From Labia minor (taxonomy: Eukaryota > Arthropoda > Insecta > Dermaptera > Spongiphoridae): a stretch of DNA of 64,000 nt. The DNA lies in assembly GCA_963082975.1 (NCBI GenBank), contig OY720348.1:57945461-58009460 (forward strand), in the 5' to 3' direction. The first letter of the stretch is position 1. Each line of letters begins with the position of its first letter. The notes under the pieces are model-generated. The model saw only the letters and a program-made list of their open reading frames with translations. It had not been told where the DNA came from and made no database searches. Both the position numbers and the translations under genes were made by a program. Shown here one piece after another: positions 33,740 to 46,308 of the stretch.

Positions 33740-36700
33740 ATTATTACAATAAATAAGGCCATCAAATCGAAAAAGTAACGATCGACAGAACAAGTGGCTT
33801 GAATGGTTGAAGAAAGGCTAGTGAGAAGTTTGTTTTAAAGGGAACGCGAATAGGGAAACGCGACCAGTGCATAAGTCAATGACGTTTTCGGATGACTAAG
33901 AAATCGGAAAACATTATACGAATTAAATGGGTATGACTCATTCTAGGGGTGGTTAGAGAAGTATAAATGTTGCAACCAAGAAATCGCGAGTACAGCAGTG
34001 TCACTGAGATATAGATATATTACAGTTAATTCTATCGACATTAATACTAAGACCTGTAAATAATGACAATAAGTTTTTCCCCTATTAAAATTTGATTTAA
34101 TTAATCATTAATTTTGATCTATAAATAGAATTTAATTACAGCAAAATCAGAATTATTGTTCAATAAAAATAACAGATTTAAAATAATATTTTAAAATCAA
34201 AATTTACTTATCGAGGGATTTGATCTTAGAGATGTAGTTAATTTAGCCAATATTAAAGTAACAAAATAGTATGTAAAATATTTAATATTATTATTTGCAT
34301 ATTATCAATATAATAAATATATTCAGAACCAATGCCAAATCATAAGCCAAAAGGGGATATATAAATAAAAATATTGTATCATTAATGAATCTGGTTATAC
34401 TTTATTAAAAAAAAAATGAAAAATCAATTTGTTTTAATAAAATGAGAATATTGATATGAAATGATCAACTATTCTTCCTTATATTTTTTAATGTTCTTTA
34501 AACTAATATTTTATTAATTTTTTATTAAATTTAAAGAATGTTTAATGTTAAGCAAATGTTTATGGAAAATGAATTTATTAACTTTGATTTAATTCGCAAA
34601 ATAAAAATCAAACGATAATTAAAAACGTGCAATTAAGTTATATATATATATATAATTAAAAATAAAATAAATAAATATTAAGGAGCTGATCCTACTCTGA
34701 ATTTGTTTCTTAGGTCAATTCCTTTACATTAATGTTCCTTCTCTAATCACAACATATAGGAACATGAATTAAATAAATTAAATATAAAAAAAATAAGATG
34801 TATATTCGAGGGTGCATAAAAGTGGAAAAACATTAAGAAATAATAAAAACTTAAAAAAATGAATTTTTATTTTATTCAATAAGTAATTTACAATATTAAA
34901 AAATAAATACATTCATTTAAATTTAGATGAAATAATTAATAATATGTGAAATTATACTAAAAGAAGATTCCTTGATAGATTTGAATAAAAATAATTATTG
35001 CTAAAAACTGTGAATAAAAAAATAAATAAAAATAATAGAACTTTTTAGGATTAAGAATAATGAAATAATCAAATTGATTAATTAACTTAAGAAAATATTT
35101 GAGTTAATGAAGGAAAATAAAAAGAAATAGGTTTAAGTTAATAAAACTTAAATTAATAAAAATGATATTTATTACTTTTTTAATGAATATATTTACATTT
35201 ATTATGAAAATATATGAGATGTGTGAGGGGACTTTGAAATTATCATCAGAATTTAATGCATATTTATTTTATAAAATACAATTTAAAAAAGAGAAAAGAT
35301 AATTTAACGTGTATTAAAAAATATATTTAAATAAAATATAATGAATAAAATAAATAAAACCTATAATATATATATATGTATATTGAAAGTCTAGAATATA
35401 TTATCTCTCTCTAAATAAATATGTTAGATATAAGTCTTTATTTATAAAGATTTCGTCTTTTTTAAAAAAAATAAGGAAAATAGATAGTTATATATTAATA
35501 AATTGTAATTTAGTTATGAAAATTATTAGAAGTAAAATAAATACAAAATAAAATAAAATTTAAATAATATTAATTTTAGTTATTATTTATTTGGCTTTGG
35601 TTTCTAAAAGGATATATAAAATTTGTGAATTAAATAAAAAGGGCATAATATAAAAGTTTACCTTAATAGATATCTTTGAAACTTGAAATTAAGTTTACTT
35701 TGTTTTTTATAATTAATATGAATAATATTAGAATAGTAAGAGGAAACTAAATATGGAATCTTAATAAAAAAAAATAAAAGAATCTTTTTAATTAAATTTA
35801 AATTATTAAGTTTAGTGATGAAATATCTTTATAATTTTCTTTTTCTTCTATTTCTTTACACCCTGGACCTGTTTATACCAGAATCTTTTTCTTTTTAATC
35901 ATATAAATGTTTTAATTATTAAAAAGATATATATATATATATATATATATATTCAAATTTAATCCTAATTTGTTTATTAGTTAAAGTGAAAATCACTTCA
36001 AAATGTAGAGCCTATTAAGATTTCTCAATTAATTTATAAGAAATGATAGATAGATAGTTAAATAATTGAACACTCTTGTAAAATGATTATATTTAATAAA
36101 AGGAATTCATATTTATAAATTGACATTCAAAAAAAAAAGATTTAACTAAAATAAAAAGTATAATCAATCTAAAAATAAATCAATAAAAAATATGCTAGTA
36201 ATGTATTTAAAAATAAATGTGATCATTGTATATCCTGTATACAGTATACATTCCGAATGAATTTAAATCAAACTTACCCTACTTGTGTGAAATTATTTAA
36301 ATTTTTGTTTAAAATGACAGCTAGACTTTTGACATTCTTATACTATAAATTTGCTGCAAGTAGAAAAATTTATTTAAGATATTAAAATAAAAATTATTAA
36401 AGTAATAGAGATGATTTTTATATAAATACCTTGCCAATTCAATTTTTCACATATTATTTTGTAAAAATGTTAATTTTAATTTATTTGTTAAATATTTGAC
36501 TAGTTGTTTGACATAGGTAGAAAGTGAAAGTATCTGAAAATGCTCCTTGGTGGCGCCACTAGTCTATCATGCACTCCTATTCCCCCACCACCTCTCCAAC
36601 CCATAAGGAAAGTAAAGGTTTTAAGCCGGTTAATTTTTAAACCAAAAAATTAAGATTGAGAATTTTCTATATAAATTATTATTATCATTAGTTTATATAC

Positions 36701-38094
36701 GTATATAAATATTATTAGTTATTATCCTATCACTTATTTTTTATGCTTAATTCTCGAAATGAACAAAAAAGTCTTTTTGAAAACCGAATGGAATTTGAAT
36801 CCATTTCTATAACCATTTTTAAAGTGGAGTAAGGAATACCAAACCAAAAATATCTCTATTATAACATGTAATATTTTTTTTATATAATGTTATTATATGA
36901 TCTCATAAAAAAACATAAGCTGAAAAATCGATCTATCCATGTCTTTTATTCGGACAAATTTTATTTTAATTTTTTTTTCTAATTAAAATAATTAATAAAA
37001 GATGTGTAGATATAAGTAGATCATTATATCATCATATTGTAATAATTCAAGTGTTTTTTTTTTTCAAAATAGTAATATAGAAAAAGTAATTAGGAATTCT
37101 GTAATTTTTTTTAAATCCGAGCGATTCATTGATTCAAGCTACTTTTTATTTATAGAAAAATGATTATATAATGATCAAATAAGATATTTATAAAATATGA
37201 TAAATCATAAAGATATTGTGCATCACTAGAATAAAAAAATACATATTCAAATATAAAAAACAGTTTATATTAAATTGAATATTCTATTTGCAAAAGTCTA
37301 AAAGTCTAGAATACCTATCCATTAACGAGATATATTATTATTATTATTATATGGGTTCATTTGCTACATAATTAAAATATAAATAAAACATTAAAAATAA
37401 TAAGAGAAAAAAAATGGTTTATCAAATAATAGTTTGTGGACTGCCGCCCTCTGGTGCAAATTTTCTTGTTTGTGCCCCCCCCCCTCCCCACCTGAACATT
37501 TAAAGAACAGAAACACTCAAATTTAAGTAAATCTTTACAAATAGGATTGATTAGATTGAAAGGAATATATTTTATAATTAGCACAAACACATTATATATA
37601 TTTTTTGTTAATTTTGTCAAAAGGAGAGCTTGTACATTTTAAAAAAATATAGGAAAGTATTCTAGTGCCCCACCCACTACTTTATATTTATCTTTTCATC
37701 TCCATCATCTTCTTAATAAAATGTTTATTTGTAATTTATTAGTTGTAATTTAGATTTTCAAAGAAAAGAAGAATTAAAAAAAAAATAGTAAAACATGTTA
37801 TAATAAAATCAAAAAATTTAAATAAATCAAATTTTATTTAATATTTTTTTTTATGAAATGTTTTAAAAAATATAAATAATTATAGAATAATTTATTGTAT
37901 TGAGATGATAATCAAAAGATATAAGTAGATATAAGAAAAAATATATTTTTAAGGATTTTGAAATTAAATGAGCCAAAATGGGGGATAGATATAGAAATAT
38001 AAGAAAATAAAATTTTATTATATTTTTTTTCTTTTCTGTAAAAACAGTAAATATTTTCAAATTGAAAATTAAAGTTTTAATCATATGAACCGCG
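33740..38094. other. Long AT-rich desert
   Basis: About 4.3 kb of very AT-rich sequence with (AT)n runs (for example near 35930). I find no splice-flanked conserved frame, RNA gene or assignable transposon. A C-rich tract at about 37478-37492 is the only compositional outlier. Confidence 0.5.
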
Positions 38095-38596
38095 TCTCAA
38101 AAAATGAGCTGTTGCCAGGCACAGATCCGACCGACGATTTGAAATAAATTAATTTCCAATCAACATTATTGGTATATATAAAGTATAAAAAAAATATTTT
38201 AAAAACTCGAATTAAAATCACTAAATTATATTATCTTGGTTTTTATTTTTAGTTTAATTACTCAATTATTAATTACTACTATGTTTTAAGTGAAAAATTT
38301 CCGACAATGAATATAAAATTAATACTTTGTAAACTACCACTTCGAGGTTGCGGATATACACCAAAAGTTATTCTTGCTACTGATGCATTAAGTAAATATA
38401 CCAAATTTTATCAAAATCCGTTGAGCCGTTCAAGCTATACACGTCTATACAAAAACAATGGACAGAGAGAGACGGATAGACATTAAATACTTTTTTTCTG
38501 TTAACAAAATGCATGATTCGTGGGGAGATATGCAAAAATCTCCACATGTGAAATTTAGTGTGAAAACAATACCTTCCCTTCCTATCGTCGGTCGGT
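38095..38596 (-). mobile_element. Family 2 element, degenerate copy
   Basis: It shares GACCGACGATTTGAAATAAA, the core ACCAAATTTTATCAAAATCC (inverted), CATGATTCGTGG, TCTCCACATGTGAAATTT and the end CCTATCGTCGGTCGGT. The CRE-bearing middle is missing. Confidence 0.7.
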
Positions 38597-39153
38597 AAAA
38601 ATGAAAATAAAAATATTTTATCCATGTTTAACTAAATTAATTTATATGTATTTTAGAATCCAAAGGGAAATTTTCAAATATAACCAGGAAATAATCATAA
38701 TAGCATAATAACTCATAAATATTGTAATTTCTAATAATTATCAACTAATATCGCACAAATGCTATTCATAAAAATATTTCATTTTTTTTTCTAGATGTTT
38801 ATGATTTTTGATTAATATAAAATCACGAAATCACGTATATTTTTCCAAGTTTTATTCTATAGGTTGCGAAATATAAATCATTATTATTTTTCTATTTAAA
38901 TCCATAAAACGTTCACACAAATTTAAAATTCTTTTTCTCTCTATTTTTCTTTTGTTTAATGATTAAAAATCTAGAGTTATTTTCTAAATAGGTAGATAGA
39001 TTTTAAAAGAATGATTAAAACTTTATATTGAAAAAAATAATTTTATTGAAACATAAATTCAATTCATTACTTTGGGCAATGAAACTCGAAAGTTCTTGGA
39101 AACATCAAGCAGGTTCCTCCATCCTGATGTCATTTGACAATTTATTTAGTTTA

Positions 39154-39200
39154 ACTATCTCGCCTGAGATAGTATTGCGATCACGAAAATTTTCGATGTC
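39154..39200 (+). mobile_element. Family 1 element, 5' end fragment
   Basis: ACTATCTCGCCTGAGATAGT followed by ATTGCGATCACGAAAATTTT and then unrelated sequence. Only the first 47 bp remain. Confidence 0.7.
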
Positions 39201-39251
39201 CCCAGAAGGAGGGTTAACTCAAATATATATAGGAGACTCTTAATAAATTAA

Positions 39252-39490
39252 TATTCCTTCATCCAAATAAAATGGATTTTTTTGGATCAGGGGGGGGTAA
39301 GTAAGAAAATTAATTGAAAGGAGTCCAAAGGTAAAGGACATGATTCTTCCACGTAGGAGGGTGGGAAAAATCATGAGCTCACATGAGGGCATGAACGCCA
39401 ATCCCTGAAATAGAATTCTTTTCTACTGGGATTATAGAAAAGAATCTACCCGTTACCCAGGATATTATTTTTAAATTTATTAAAAATTAA
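39252..39490. repeat. Dispersed repeat R5, copy 1
   Basis: Shared with 40796-41050: CTTCATCCAAATAAA, a G-rich tract, GGTAAAGGACATGATTC, ATCATGAGCTCAC, GACGCCAATCCCTGAAATAG / GAACGCCAATCC, and TATAGAAAAGAATCTACYCG. No coding frame. It could be a SINE, but no A or B box was identified. Confidence 0.65.
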
Positions 39491-40069
39491 TTTTACATTT
39501 CATGAAACTTATTCAATTTTTTCTTATTGGTTCATATATAAAAACAATAAAATTATTTCCTTCCTTTTCAAGTAATTTTTATGTTATTTTAAGTTATTTA
39601 TTTTTGAATATAAAATTTGAAAATAGAATAGAATAGCAGGAAAAATGTTTCAATGTTAAAATACAAAAAAGAAGGAATGATTAGGATGGAAAAGTTGGTT
39701 AAATCGATTTATTAATATAATTCGTATTAATTTATTTGTCGTATAATACGTAGTATAATTAATTTGTTAATAATTTCATTTAACGAAGGGGAAATAATAT
39801 AATTTATTTTGAAAATAAAGTCAAAGGCAGTTGAATCTCATCCATTGGGGGTAAGCAATGCAGCATTGCTATGCTGTCCCCTTCAAGGTCACCGAGAAGC
39901 AAAGCATTGGAGGTGGGGGCAAAATTTATTAAATATATATAATTAATATATCAGTAAAAAGTTAAAAATCTATATATTATAAAATTAAATTTTTATTTGA
40001 ATCTTTTCTAAAATTTATTAAACTTCATTTAAATTAATAGGAATAAATAAATTTACAATTAATTCTTGA

Positions 40070-40260
40070 TTGAGGGATGATTTCGGTGGTGACGCCGGTC
40101 AACGTCTTCGACTGGAAAGGGAATGCGAACTGAAAACGCTCGAAACTCACCGGCAGGCAGGCAAGCAGGCAGACCAGGAGGGAGGGTGGGTGGGAAGTGA
40201 GAAGAGGTGGCGGAGGGGGGCAACATGGCGGCAAATCTTTTCAATCTGTCAAAATTCAAT
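40070..40260 (+). promoter_or_regulatory. GC-rich island, possible promoter
   Basis: It contains GGTGACGCCGGTCAACGTC, a GGCAGGCAGGCAAGCAGGCA tract, GGGAGGGTGGGTGGGAAG and CAACATGGCGGC (YY1-like). Strongly different from the AT-rich neighbours. A 67-codon frame runs through it but shows no known domain. No downstream gene is recognised, so the call is tentative. Confidence 0.25.
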
Positions 40261-40795
40261 AATTAATATTTAATCAACGAAGCACCGTAAAATTATATAA
40301 TAGTAGTGAAAATGAATCTACGTTTCATGATGAATCTATTCGTATAGGTTTTATCTGTTGTTATGAGGCAAGATTTTTGTTGAACTGTAAAAATAAACCA
40401 ATATTAAAATTAATTAAAAATTTCCATTTAATGATACAAAAAATCAATTTTATTTAGAATCTGGCTAAAATGATGGTCAATGGATTGGTCTTGGTCACAA
40501 TTTACAAGATTTAGTCAACAATTTTAATATAATGAAAAACATTAATTTGATTGTTTTTTCTAATTTTTCAAAGTGTAATATAAATATGAGTTCCAAATTT
40601 ATATTAATATGAAGCGTTGAGGAGGTGGGTCCTCTCAGAGACACTTAAGACATGTCTCACTCGTGAATATACGGGGTTTTGCTAGTCGAAAGATTGACGT
40701 AATCTGGATATATTTGAATTTACCCCCCTAAAGAGTCTCCTATAAGAGACAATATTTCAATTTTTTTTTCATTTTAATGAAGCTATGCTAGGTAT

Positions 40796-41050
40796 TCTCC
40801 TTCATCCAAATAAATTTGATTTTTTGAATGATCAGGGGAGGGGAGGGGGGAGAGTAAGAGTAAGAGAATGGATGGAAAGGCGTCAATGGGTAAAGGACAT
40901 GATTCCTCCAGGTAGAAGAGGGATTTAGAAGAAATCATGAGCTCACGTGAGGGCAGGGACGCCAATCCCTGAAATAGAATTCTTTTCTACTGGGTTTATA
41001 GAAAAGAATCTACTCGCTACCCGGGATATTATTTTTAAATTTATTAAAAA
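40796..41050. repeat. Dispersed repeat R5, copy 2
   Basis: Same orientation and order of motifs as 39252-39490, about 1.5 kb away. Confidence 0.65.
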
Positions 41051-41822
41051 ATAATTTTAGATCATAATCATCCTATATGTTATTATATCTTTTATATGCC
41101 ATATATTTATATTTTTCTTAACCCGATATTTATATACTTATTATCCAAGGGCTTCCCTTTCTCAAAACACCGTTTAGTCCTAGACTACACTACTCTACCC
41201 AAATTTCGCCTCTACCTCCCTCTCCTCTCCATTCCAAAATGAAGTATTTATTTTAATTGAAGTTATAAATTTAAATGAAAAATAACAGCCCTTCCATTTG
41301 CAATTTTTTTTTATTAATATTATTATAATAATTAAAACTAACATATCTTTCATATATCTAAACCGGAGATATAATAACTTCTTTAATTATCTTCTAAAAT
41401 TTTAAAATTATTTGCCCATATCCATAGTCGACCGCAGACTATATTTTATTCAAAAAGTAGCCCCTAAAAACTAAAAGTTTGGCCACACCTGTTATATATA
41501 GAAGGGGCTGTACCACTTAACACATTATTTGGTTGAATGTAATAGATTTTCATTTATTTGATTTATAAAACTAAAACTAACTTCGATAACTCTTTTGGAG
41601 TTTAATTCAATTTAAACTGAGACATAATAATTAGTATACAGGAATATTAAATGTTCTTATCAAGATTAGATTTTATTTAATGTTGTTCGATTTAGCCTAT
41701 ATTCTCTTAAAATTAGATAGAAGTAACTTATAAGTTGAGTCCTACCACAGTCCAATTCATTTACCCATCCAAGATACATGAGACACCTAAATTTTTTAAA
41801 TTTGACTAGAACAATTTCGGTT
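41051..41822. other. Stretch without a recognised gene
   Basis: A single hAT-like end motif AGTTTGGCCACACCTG lies at about 41478-41494. No partner end or transposase. Confidence 0.4.
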
Positions 41823-42290
41823 TCGCCAGAGATAGCGATCACGATAATTTTTGATGTCGAAATTTTGATGTTTTTATACGTTTTGAAGGCGCCTGAGTCA
41901 TTTTCACTAAGGTTAAGAAAAATGCAGCACATCCGGAAGAGGGTCATTACCTACCACGTTTTGATTTTTTTTTCCTCTAAAGTGATCGTAAAATAAAGAT
42001 AATTGATAGTTTTTCACATGATTAAAAGTTGTATAAAACTTCTATATATAGAATTTCAGCTTGATTGAATCGCTGAAAGTACCGTAATTAATTTTTTAAC
42101 ACTGCAAATCACGCGCCAGCACGTGGCGTGGTGCCATCAACAAAGAGCCACACACGCACTGGTATAATAAATAATATTTATTAATTTTAATTTATAATTT
42201 TATTAATTAAATTTAATTTAAATATAATATATGTTAATTAATCCAATTCAAATTGCGAGATAGACGAGTGGAGACAGTCCAGCTTATTTG
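41823..42290 (+). mobile_element. Family 1 element with internal deletion of microsatellite and core
   Basis: Block A is followed directly by CATCCGGAAGAGGGTCATTA and the 3' part to GACAGTCCAGCTTATTTG. The segment with the microsatellite and ATGAAATTTGG is missing. Confidence 0.75.
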
Positions 42291-43174
42291 AAATAATATA
42301 ACAGGGATGGGCACACTTGGAGATACTTAGAGCCTGAAAAATCGTGACCGCAAAATCATTTTACCTCGAAAATATTTATATGTCTGATCGCAAAATCATT
42401 TTACCCTTTTTTAGATCCATATTGAAAAAATGAAAAAAAAAATATTTAAAAGTCTGATCGCAAAAGGTTTTATTGTATAGAATAGTTTTGTTTGGAATTT
42501 TTAATTCATAATGCATAAATAAATATTTATTTAGCAAATTTTCGACAATAAATGAATTTGTGGCAGCTGAATGCATGAATGTATTGCTGGAAACTATATC
42601 CGATGAATTTGCATCAGAAAAGTTTTGGTGGCATTTCCATTAAAGTATAAAAACTGCAACATAATAAATTTATTTTCTTCTTAAATTCATTATTACTTAT
42701 ACTTCTATTTTTGTTGTTTTTTTTTTGTTTTTTGGAATTTTCATATTTATTAATTATGATATGATAGTATTTTTTTTTTATTAATTTAATAATAAACATT
42801 AATAATAATCATTAGACATTAATAATCAGAAAGAAAAAAAAATGATTAATTTTCTTATTAAAAAACAAGAGAAAGCATTTTACAATCTTTTAACTTGATT
42901 CAAATTGCAACCGAGACAATAATTCTCTAACCAATAAATTATCTTTATTAAACACAAATTGAAAATTTACAACCACAAACAAGTCTGGATTGTCCATCAA
43001 TCGACTTGAGACAAGGCGTGTAACATTCAGAAAGAAATTCCTAAATTTATTTCAGGGTTACGGCTTAATAAGCCGAGCCACGGCTTTGGCATGTTCATCG
43101 ATTCTCAACTGATCGACCGTGTTATGTTTAATGTGGTGTGACATTTTAGTAGAATGAAGAACAATTATTATTAT

Positions 43175-43455
43175 GGTAATTGTTCACTTAATCATATGAA
43201 TGATAGATTTGTATAAAACTTTACCAGTGGATTCCTTTTTTAATTCCAAGAAACTTTCCTGTTTGTCGCTTCTAGTTTACGAAATAAAAAGTAATATATA
43301 TAGGATTGGTTCTTTTTTACATAGATTTTCATACAAAAATAATAAATAAATATAGATATATTTCTTTTATTATTTACTAATTATTTAATTAATTATTTTT
43401 TTAATATTTCTATATCCAAACCGAACTGAAAAAAATCCCAAGTGTGGGGTTTTGC
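43175..43455. mobile_element. Foldback MITE (family 4), left half
   Basis: It starts GGTAATTGTTCACTTAATC and runs through TTCTAGTTTACGAAATAAA to AACCGAACTGAAAAAAATCC and GTGTGGGGT. The missing right half appears to be 46095-46308. Confidence 0.7.
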
Positions 43456-43469
43456 GTAAAAATAATATA

Positions 43470-43977
43470 TCTTATATATAAAATTCTCGTGTCACAAAAC
43501 TTTGACAGAATACTCCTCCGAAACGGCTGGACCGATTCTTATGAAATTTTTTATGTATATTCAGTAGGTCTCAGGGCATGTCAGACTTCCTTTAGAAAAC
43601 CGCTAATTGGTAAGGTGTGTCCAGGAGATGCTAATTAATTAAAGATAGTTTAGTTACCATACTAGATCATAGAGGCGCTGGTGGCGAAAATTTGGCGGTA
43701 ATATAAATTCTGAGCAATGTGCAGATAAAAATCTTTTTATATATATATATATATATCGATATATATTTTAATATTTTATTATTAAATTTTATTTAATTAA
43801 ATTAATAATTATGTCAATTAATTTTTCCTGCATAAATAAACATATATAAAAAACTATAGAGATGGGACAGGGTAGGAGTTAGATGATTATAGCTCAGAAT
43901 AGGGACACTCGGGGGGGTACAGGGGGCGGAGCCCCCGTCTAGGTGTGGAGAGCGCCGAAGGCGCTCGGAGCAGCTAG
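43470..43977 (+). mobile_element. Non-autonomous Helitron
   Basis: The 508-bp element starts TCTTATATATAAAATTCTCG, the 5' type common to arthropod Helitrons, and continues CTCCTCCGAAACGGCTGGAC. It ends CTAG and is set between A and T as Helitrons are. Two GC-rich hairpins precede the end: GGGGGC-gga-GCCCCC at 43922-43936 and GAGCGCC-gaa-GGCGCTC at 43950-43966, seven bases before CTAG. No Rep/helicase. Internal segments match a hAT leader and a LINE tail. Confidence 0.78.
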
Positions 43978-44013
43978 TATATATATATAAGGAGTTTGTT
44001 CAAAGAGAAAAAT

Positions 44014-44270
44014 CTGGAGTGTCTCCACTCGACTATATAGTATATTTGAATTGGATTCATTAACACAAATATTATATTTAAATTAAATTTAATTAATTAA
44101 ATATACATATATAAAGCTCGTGTCTGGCACTTTGTTGATGGCACCACGTCACGTGCTGGCGCGTGATTTGCAGTCGTGTTAAAAAAATAATTCTGGTACT
44201 TTCAGTGATTCAATCAAGCTGAAATTCTATATATAGCAGTTTTATACAATTTTTAATCATGTCAAGTAGA
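44014..44270 (-). mobile_element. Family 1 element, 3' part
   Basis: GGAGTGTCTCCACTCGACTA end, AT tract, CACGTGCTGGCGCGTGATTT (inverted), GAAATTCTATATATAGCAG, then loss of the rest. Confidence 0.75.
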
Positions 44271-44657
44271 TACAGATTTTGTTAATAATTTATTGAAATT
44301 TTTATCCTACTTTAAATAAACATATTACATAGAAATTTACCTTTTTATCTATATGTGTAAATTTCCTAACTGCAATTTAAAAATTGTGGAATTTTCTGTT
44401 AAATGAAAAATTATTTATTTGGAGTTAAAACCAACGTTTCAACAACAATATGAAAAAATACAAATTTATTGATGAAATGCCAGTTTTACGTCTAAATAAA
44501 TAATTTTTCACTTAACTTAAAAGTCCACAATTTTTTTCATTCCAATATTTCTTCTAAATAAAAATCAATATGGATCTAAATAAGGGTAAAATGATTTTGC
44601 GATGACGATTTTTCAGGCTCACCAAGTGTGCCCACCCCTGTTAAATTAGTCCAAATA

Positions 44658-45122
44658 AGCTGGAGAATCTCCACTCGACTATCTCGCAATTTGAATTGGA
44701 TTAAATAACATAATATAATATATTTAAATTAAATTTAATTAATTAAATTATAAATTAAATTAATAAATAATATTTATTAGAACAGTGCGTGTATGGCTCT
44801 TTGCTGATGGCACCATGGCATGTGCTGGCGCGTGATTTGCAGGGTTAAAAAATTAATTCCGGTACTTTCAGCGATTCAATCAAGCTGAAATTCTATAGAT
44901 AGCAGTTTTATACAATATTTAATCGTGTGAAAAACTATCAAACATATATCTTTATTTTTACAGTAAGTTTAAAGGAAAAAAAAATGAAAACGTGGTAGGT
45001 AATGACCCTTTTCTGGATGAGCTACATTTCTCAAAAATTGAAAGAGAACTACTAATTTTGAATAATGCTCATGTACTCAATTTCTTTATTCTAGCTCAAA
45101 CCGTTTTTTCGTAATCTTGTCT

Positions 45123-45169
<47 letters not shown>

Positions 45170-45247
45170 AACATTTTTCTTAACCTTAGTGAAAATGATT
45201 CAGGAACCTTAAAAACGTATAAATACATCAAAATCTTGACGAGGTAG
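44658..45247 (-). mobile_element. Family 1 element, nearly complete
   Basis: It runs from AGCTGGAGAATCTCCACTCG (3' end) through the core and an (AG)n(ACAG)n tract at 45127-45171 to the block A remnant at AAATCTTGACGAGGTAG. It lies in inverted orientation to the copy at 41823-42290. Confidence 0.8.
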
Positions 45248-45254
45248 AAAAAAG

Positions 45255-46062
45255 TTGAATTTTGATTTATTTCGAAAAGTATTTTTTTATTCATCAATAT
45301 TCAAAATATTCAAAGTAATTTCCCTCAAATATAATGCACTTATGCCAGGGCTCTTCTAATCGTCGGAGGACTTCTGAAATGCGCTTTTCGGCATGGCTAC
45401 CAGCACGTTTTTCGATTCCGACTTTATCTCATCACGATTTATTTTCATTGGCCTCTTCAGTTTTCGAAATAGAAAAAAGTCGCAGGGAGGCAAATCTGGT
45501 AAATACGGTGGTTCAGGCATGAATACGGTGTTGTTTTTGGTCAAAAAATCACGAACAAGAAATTAAGTGTGATCTGATTCATTATCCATGATTTGGTTTA
45601 CCACAATTCCGATTGTTTGAGCAGTATTGCTTCACGCAAACGTTGCATAACTTCCTAGTAGTATTCCTTATTAACAGTACGACCTGTTGGCAAGAACTCA
45701 TCATGCACCACGCATTGGTATCGAAGAAAATAGTGAGCAAAGCCTTCACATTTTGGCGTGCTTGTACCACTTATAAACATGTTTTTTTGACTGGCCACAG
45801 TCAACATTTTAAGTGCATTGGACCATTTTATTTAATTTTTAACGCAAAATTTATACAGATTCTTTGATCCATTTTTTTAAATTAAAAAATCCAACAACTC
45901 ACAAAAACGTGACTAAGTTTTTCCGTTGTCAAAAACAAACTACTAATCCAAAATGGCTGATAATGCCAACATATGAGAAACATAAAAAATTTAGATAAAC
46001 GAATGGACACAGCCCGAAATAATTCAAAATTCCCCTTTTCTTTTGAACAGACCTCGTATATA
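45255..46062 (-). pseudogene. Mariner transposase fossil
   Basis: Minus-strand frames give ARQNVKALLTIFFDTNAWCM with SCQQ and NTTRKLCN, matching the first catalytic-Asp region of mariner. Then come PPYLPDLPPCDFFLFRKLKR, matching the second, and the C-terminal MPKSAFQKS. An outer inverted-repeat sequence TTTTGAACAGACCTCGTATA closes the element at about 46062. Stops and frame changes interrupt it. It is of the DFFLF type, distinct from the DYHLF type at 16740-17180. Confidence 0.82.
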
Positions 46063-46094
46063 TTTGTTTATTATTGTATCAAACTCTATTGAAG

Positions 46095-46308
46095 GTGATA
46101 CCCTCTACTGCCCAAATCAATAAAAGATTAGAAATATGTCTATCAGATGGATGTTTATATAATGTCAATATTCAAACTTTAATAATTTCTCGAAAACTAG
46201 AAGAGACCCCCAATATTGCCAAAATATAGCATCTTATAATTAAACAAGGAATCCACTGGTGATGTTTTATCCAAAACCATAATTCATATGATAAAGTGAA
46301 GAATTACC
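46095..46308. mobile_element. Foldback MITE (family 4), right half
   Basis: It starts at CTCTACTGCCCAAATCAATA, exactly where the left half at 43175-43455 stops relative to the copy at 23215. It ends GAATTACC at 46308. ATTATTAT follows, and the same eight bases precede the left half (43167-43174). Confidence 0.7.

Larger units (their letters stand above)
42302..44640. mobile_element. hAT-like element with CAGGGRTGGGCACACTTGG ends, transposase lost
   Basis: Left end CAGGGATGGGCACACTTGG at 42302. Right end, in reverse, CAGGGGTGGGCACACTTGG at 44622-44640. The inverted similarity continues inward (GCAAAATCATTTTACCC, TTAGATCCATATT). No good 8-bp duplication is seen; the flanks look like inverted copies instead. 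No transposase frame. A foldback arm, a Helitron and a family 1 fragment lie inside. Confidence 0.45.

Noticed and set aside
42302-44640. A single simple hAT insertion explaining both CAGGG ends
   Set aside because: No direct 8-bp duplication, inverted flanks, and a foldback element whose ends interleave with it. Kept only as a low-confidence element.
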